Origin: Paracoccaceae bacterium | GTDB lineage: Bacteria; Pseudomonadota; Alphaproteobacteria; Rhodobacterales; Rhodobacteraceae | Direction of reading: 5' to 3' | Assembly (NCBI GenBank): GCA_024742695.1 | Contig: JANSXY010000032.1 | Location: 1 to 38,638, forward strand | DNA: 38,638 nucleotides | Shown here: in pieces, positions 38,504 through 38,638 of the stretch | Layout of the letters: the number at the start of each line of letters is the position of its first letter | How positions within the stretch are numbered: the stretch's first letter is position 1 | Program-made: the position numbers and the translations under genes | Notes under the pieces: model-generated | What the model saw: only the letters and a program-made list of their open reading frames with translations | Database searches by the model: none | What the model was told of the DNA's origin: nothing

Positions 38504-38638
38504 ATAGTGTCCCGGGGGATGGTGTAAGAGCGCCGACCCTCGGAGAGGTCAGGGCTTGATCAGGTCGCCACGGCGGACAGCCTGACGGTGGGATTGTCGG
38601 TGAGGCGGGCGAGCGTTTCAAGCGACATGTATCGCCGG
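38503..38638. mobile_element. IS256-family insertion sequence, one end (truncated by window edge)
   Basis: The element is recognised by the C-terminal end of its transposase (38560-38638). The sequence 38503-38530, with GTGTCCC and GGTGTAA, resembles IS256-family terminal inverted repeats and lies 30 bp beyond the transposase stop, so the element boundary should be near 38503-38512. The other end and any target-site duplication are outside the window. Confidence 0.6.
38560..38638 (-). CDS. IS256-family transposase, C-terminal fragment
   Basis: The last 26 codons of a minus-strand gene are visible; they read RRYMSLETLARLTDNP and end TVRLSAVAT before TGA. The RYMSLETLA pattern followed by a short hydrophobic end is what I recall from IS256-family (mutator-type, DDE) transposases of Rhodobacterales. 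The catalytic residues lie outside the window, so activity cannot be judged. Too short to appear complete; it depends on the pattern alone. Confidence 0.65.
   Translation of the reverse strand, partial: RRYMSLETLARLTDNPTVRLSAVAT

Noticed and set aside
38262-38507. 81-codon plus-strand frame between phaR and the IS end
   Set aside because: No ribosome-binding site and overlaps the candidate phaR operator; not enough to call a gene.
1-38638. tRNA, rRNA, CRISPR arrays or prophage genes
   Set aside because: None recognised on reading through the window; repeats seen are short dyads or in-frame codon repeats.

Overview
The window is GC-rich bacterial chromosome, almost certainly from an alphaproteobacterium of the Rhodobacterales (Rhodobacter/Paracoccus relatives). 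The evidence is the combination of a CarD regulator, a seven-iron FdxA-type ferredoxin, an RluA-family synthase upstream of rpoH, a PhaR regulator of polyhydroxyalkanoate synthesis, a DUF6476 membrane protein and a Tad/Flp pilus locus with fused flanking regulators. No rRNA, tRNA or CRISPR array was seen. Coding density is high, and the two long gaps (27369-28109 and 38242-38559) are described below.

Layout. 1-1242: 3' end of a Pro/Ala-rich protein with a PilP-like C-terminal domain. 1304-3917: a tiny ORF diverging from an Lrp/AsnC regulator, which is followed 7 bp later by a KefB-type cation/proton antiporter; repeated GCGCAA half-sites lie between the divergent genes. 3981-8415 (minus): Suv3-like helicase, S4 RNA-binding protein, ferredoxin FdxA, then separately promoted carD. 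8426-10271: a secreted TPR protein diverging from an SCP2-like protein overlapped by a lysophospholipase-like hydrolase. 10268-14295 (minus): a four-gene cluster of circularly permuted ATP-grasp ligase, alpha-E protein, transglutaminase-like protease and Anbu proteasome-type peptidase. 14392-17012 (plus): ligase-associated exonuclease and ATP-dependent DNA ligase. 17068-20734: M3 oligopeptidase, DUF4389 protein, host-attachment-family protein and Gfo/Idh oxidoreductase. 20818-23218: rpoH and an RluA-family pseudouridine synthase (minus), whose 5' end overlaps the divergent DUF6476 gene.

23277-26378 (minus) is an arsenate-resistance operon: an ArsR-ArsC fusion, an ArsJ-associated glyceraldehyde-3-phosphate dehydrogenase and the organoarsenical exporter ArsJ. 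The dehydrogenase is expected to make 1-arseno-3-phosphoglycerate from arsenate and ArsJ to export it; the fusion protein joins an As(III) sensor domain to an arsenate reductase domain. No arsenite pump is present in the window.

26487-36623 is a Tad pilus locus: a LuxR-type regulator diverging across a 741-bp, dyad-rich intergenic region from flp, cpaB, one TadG-like and two TadE-like genes, then cpaE, cpaF, tadB and tadC. A perfect 14-bp hairpin separates flp from the rest. The outer-membrane secretin, its pilotin and the prepilin peptidase are absent, so they must be encoded elsewhere if the apparatus is functional. The window ends with a LysR regulator, phaR, a stretch of atypical DNA, and the 3' end of an IS256-family insertion sequence running off the right edge.

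The most unusual material is the Anbu/ATP-grasp/alpha-E/transglutaminase cluster, a conserved but functionally unresolved putative peptide-synthesis and proteolysis system, followed by the ArsR-ArsC fusion operon and the secretin-less Tad locus with its elaborate regulatory region.
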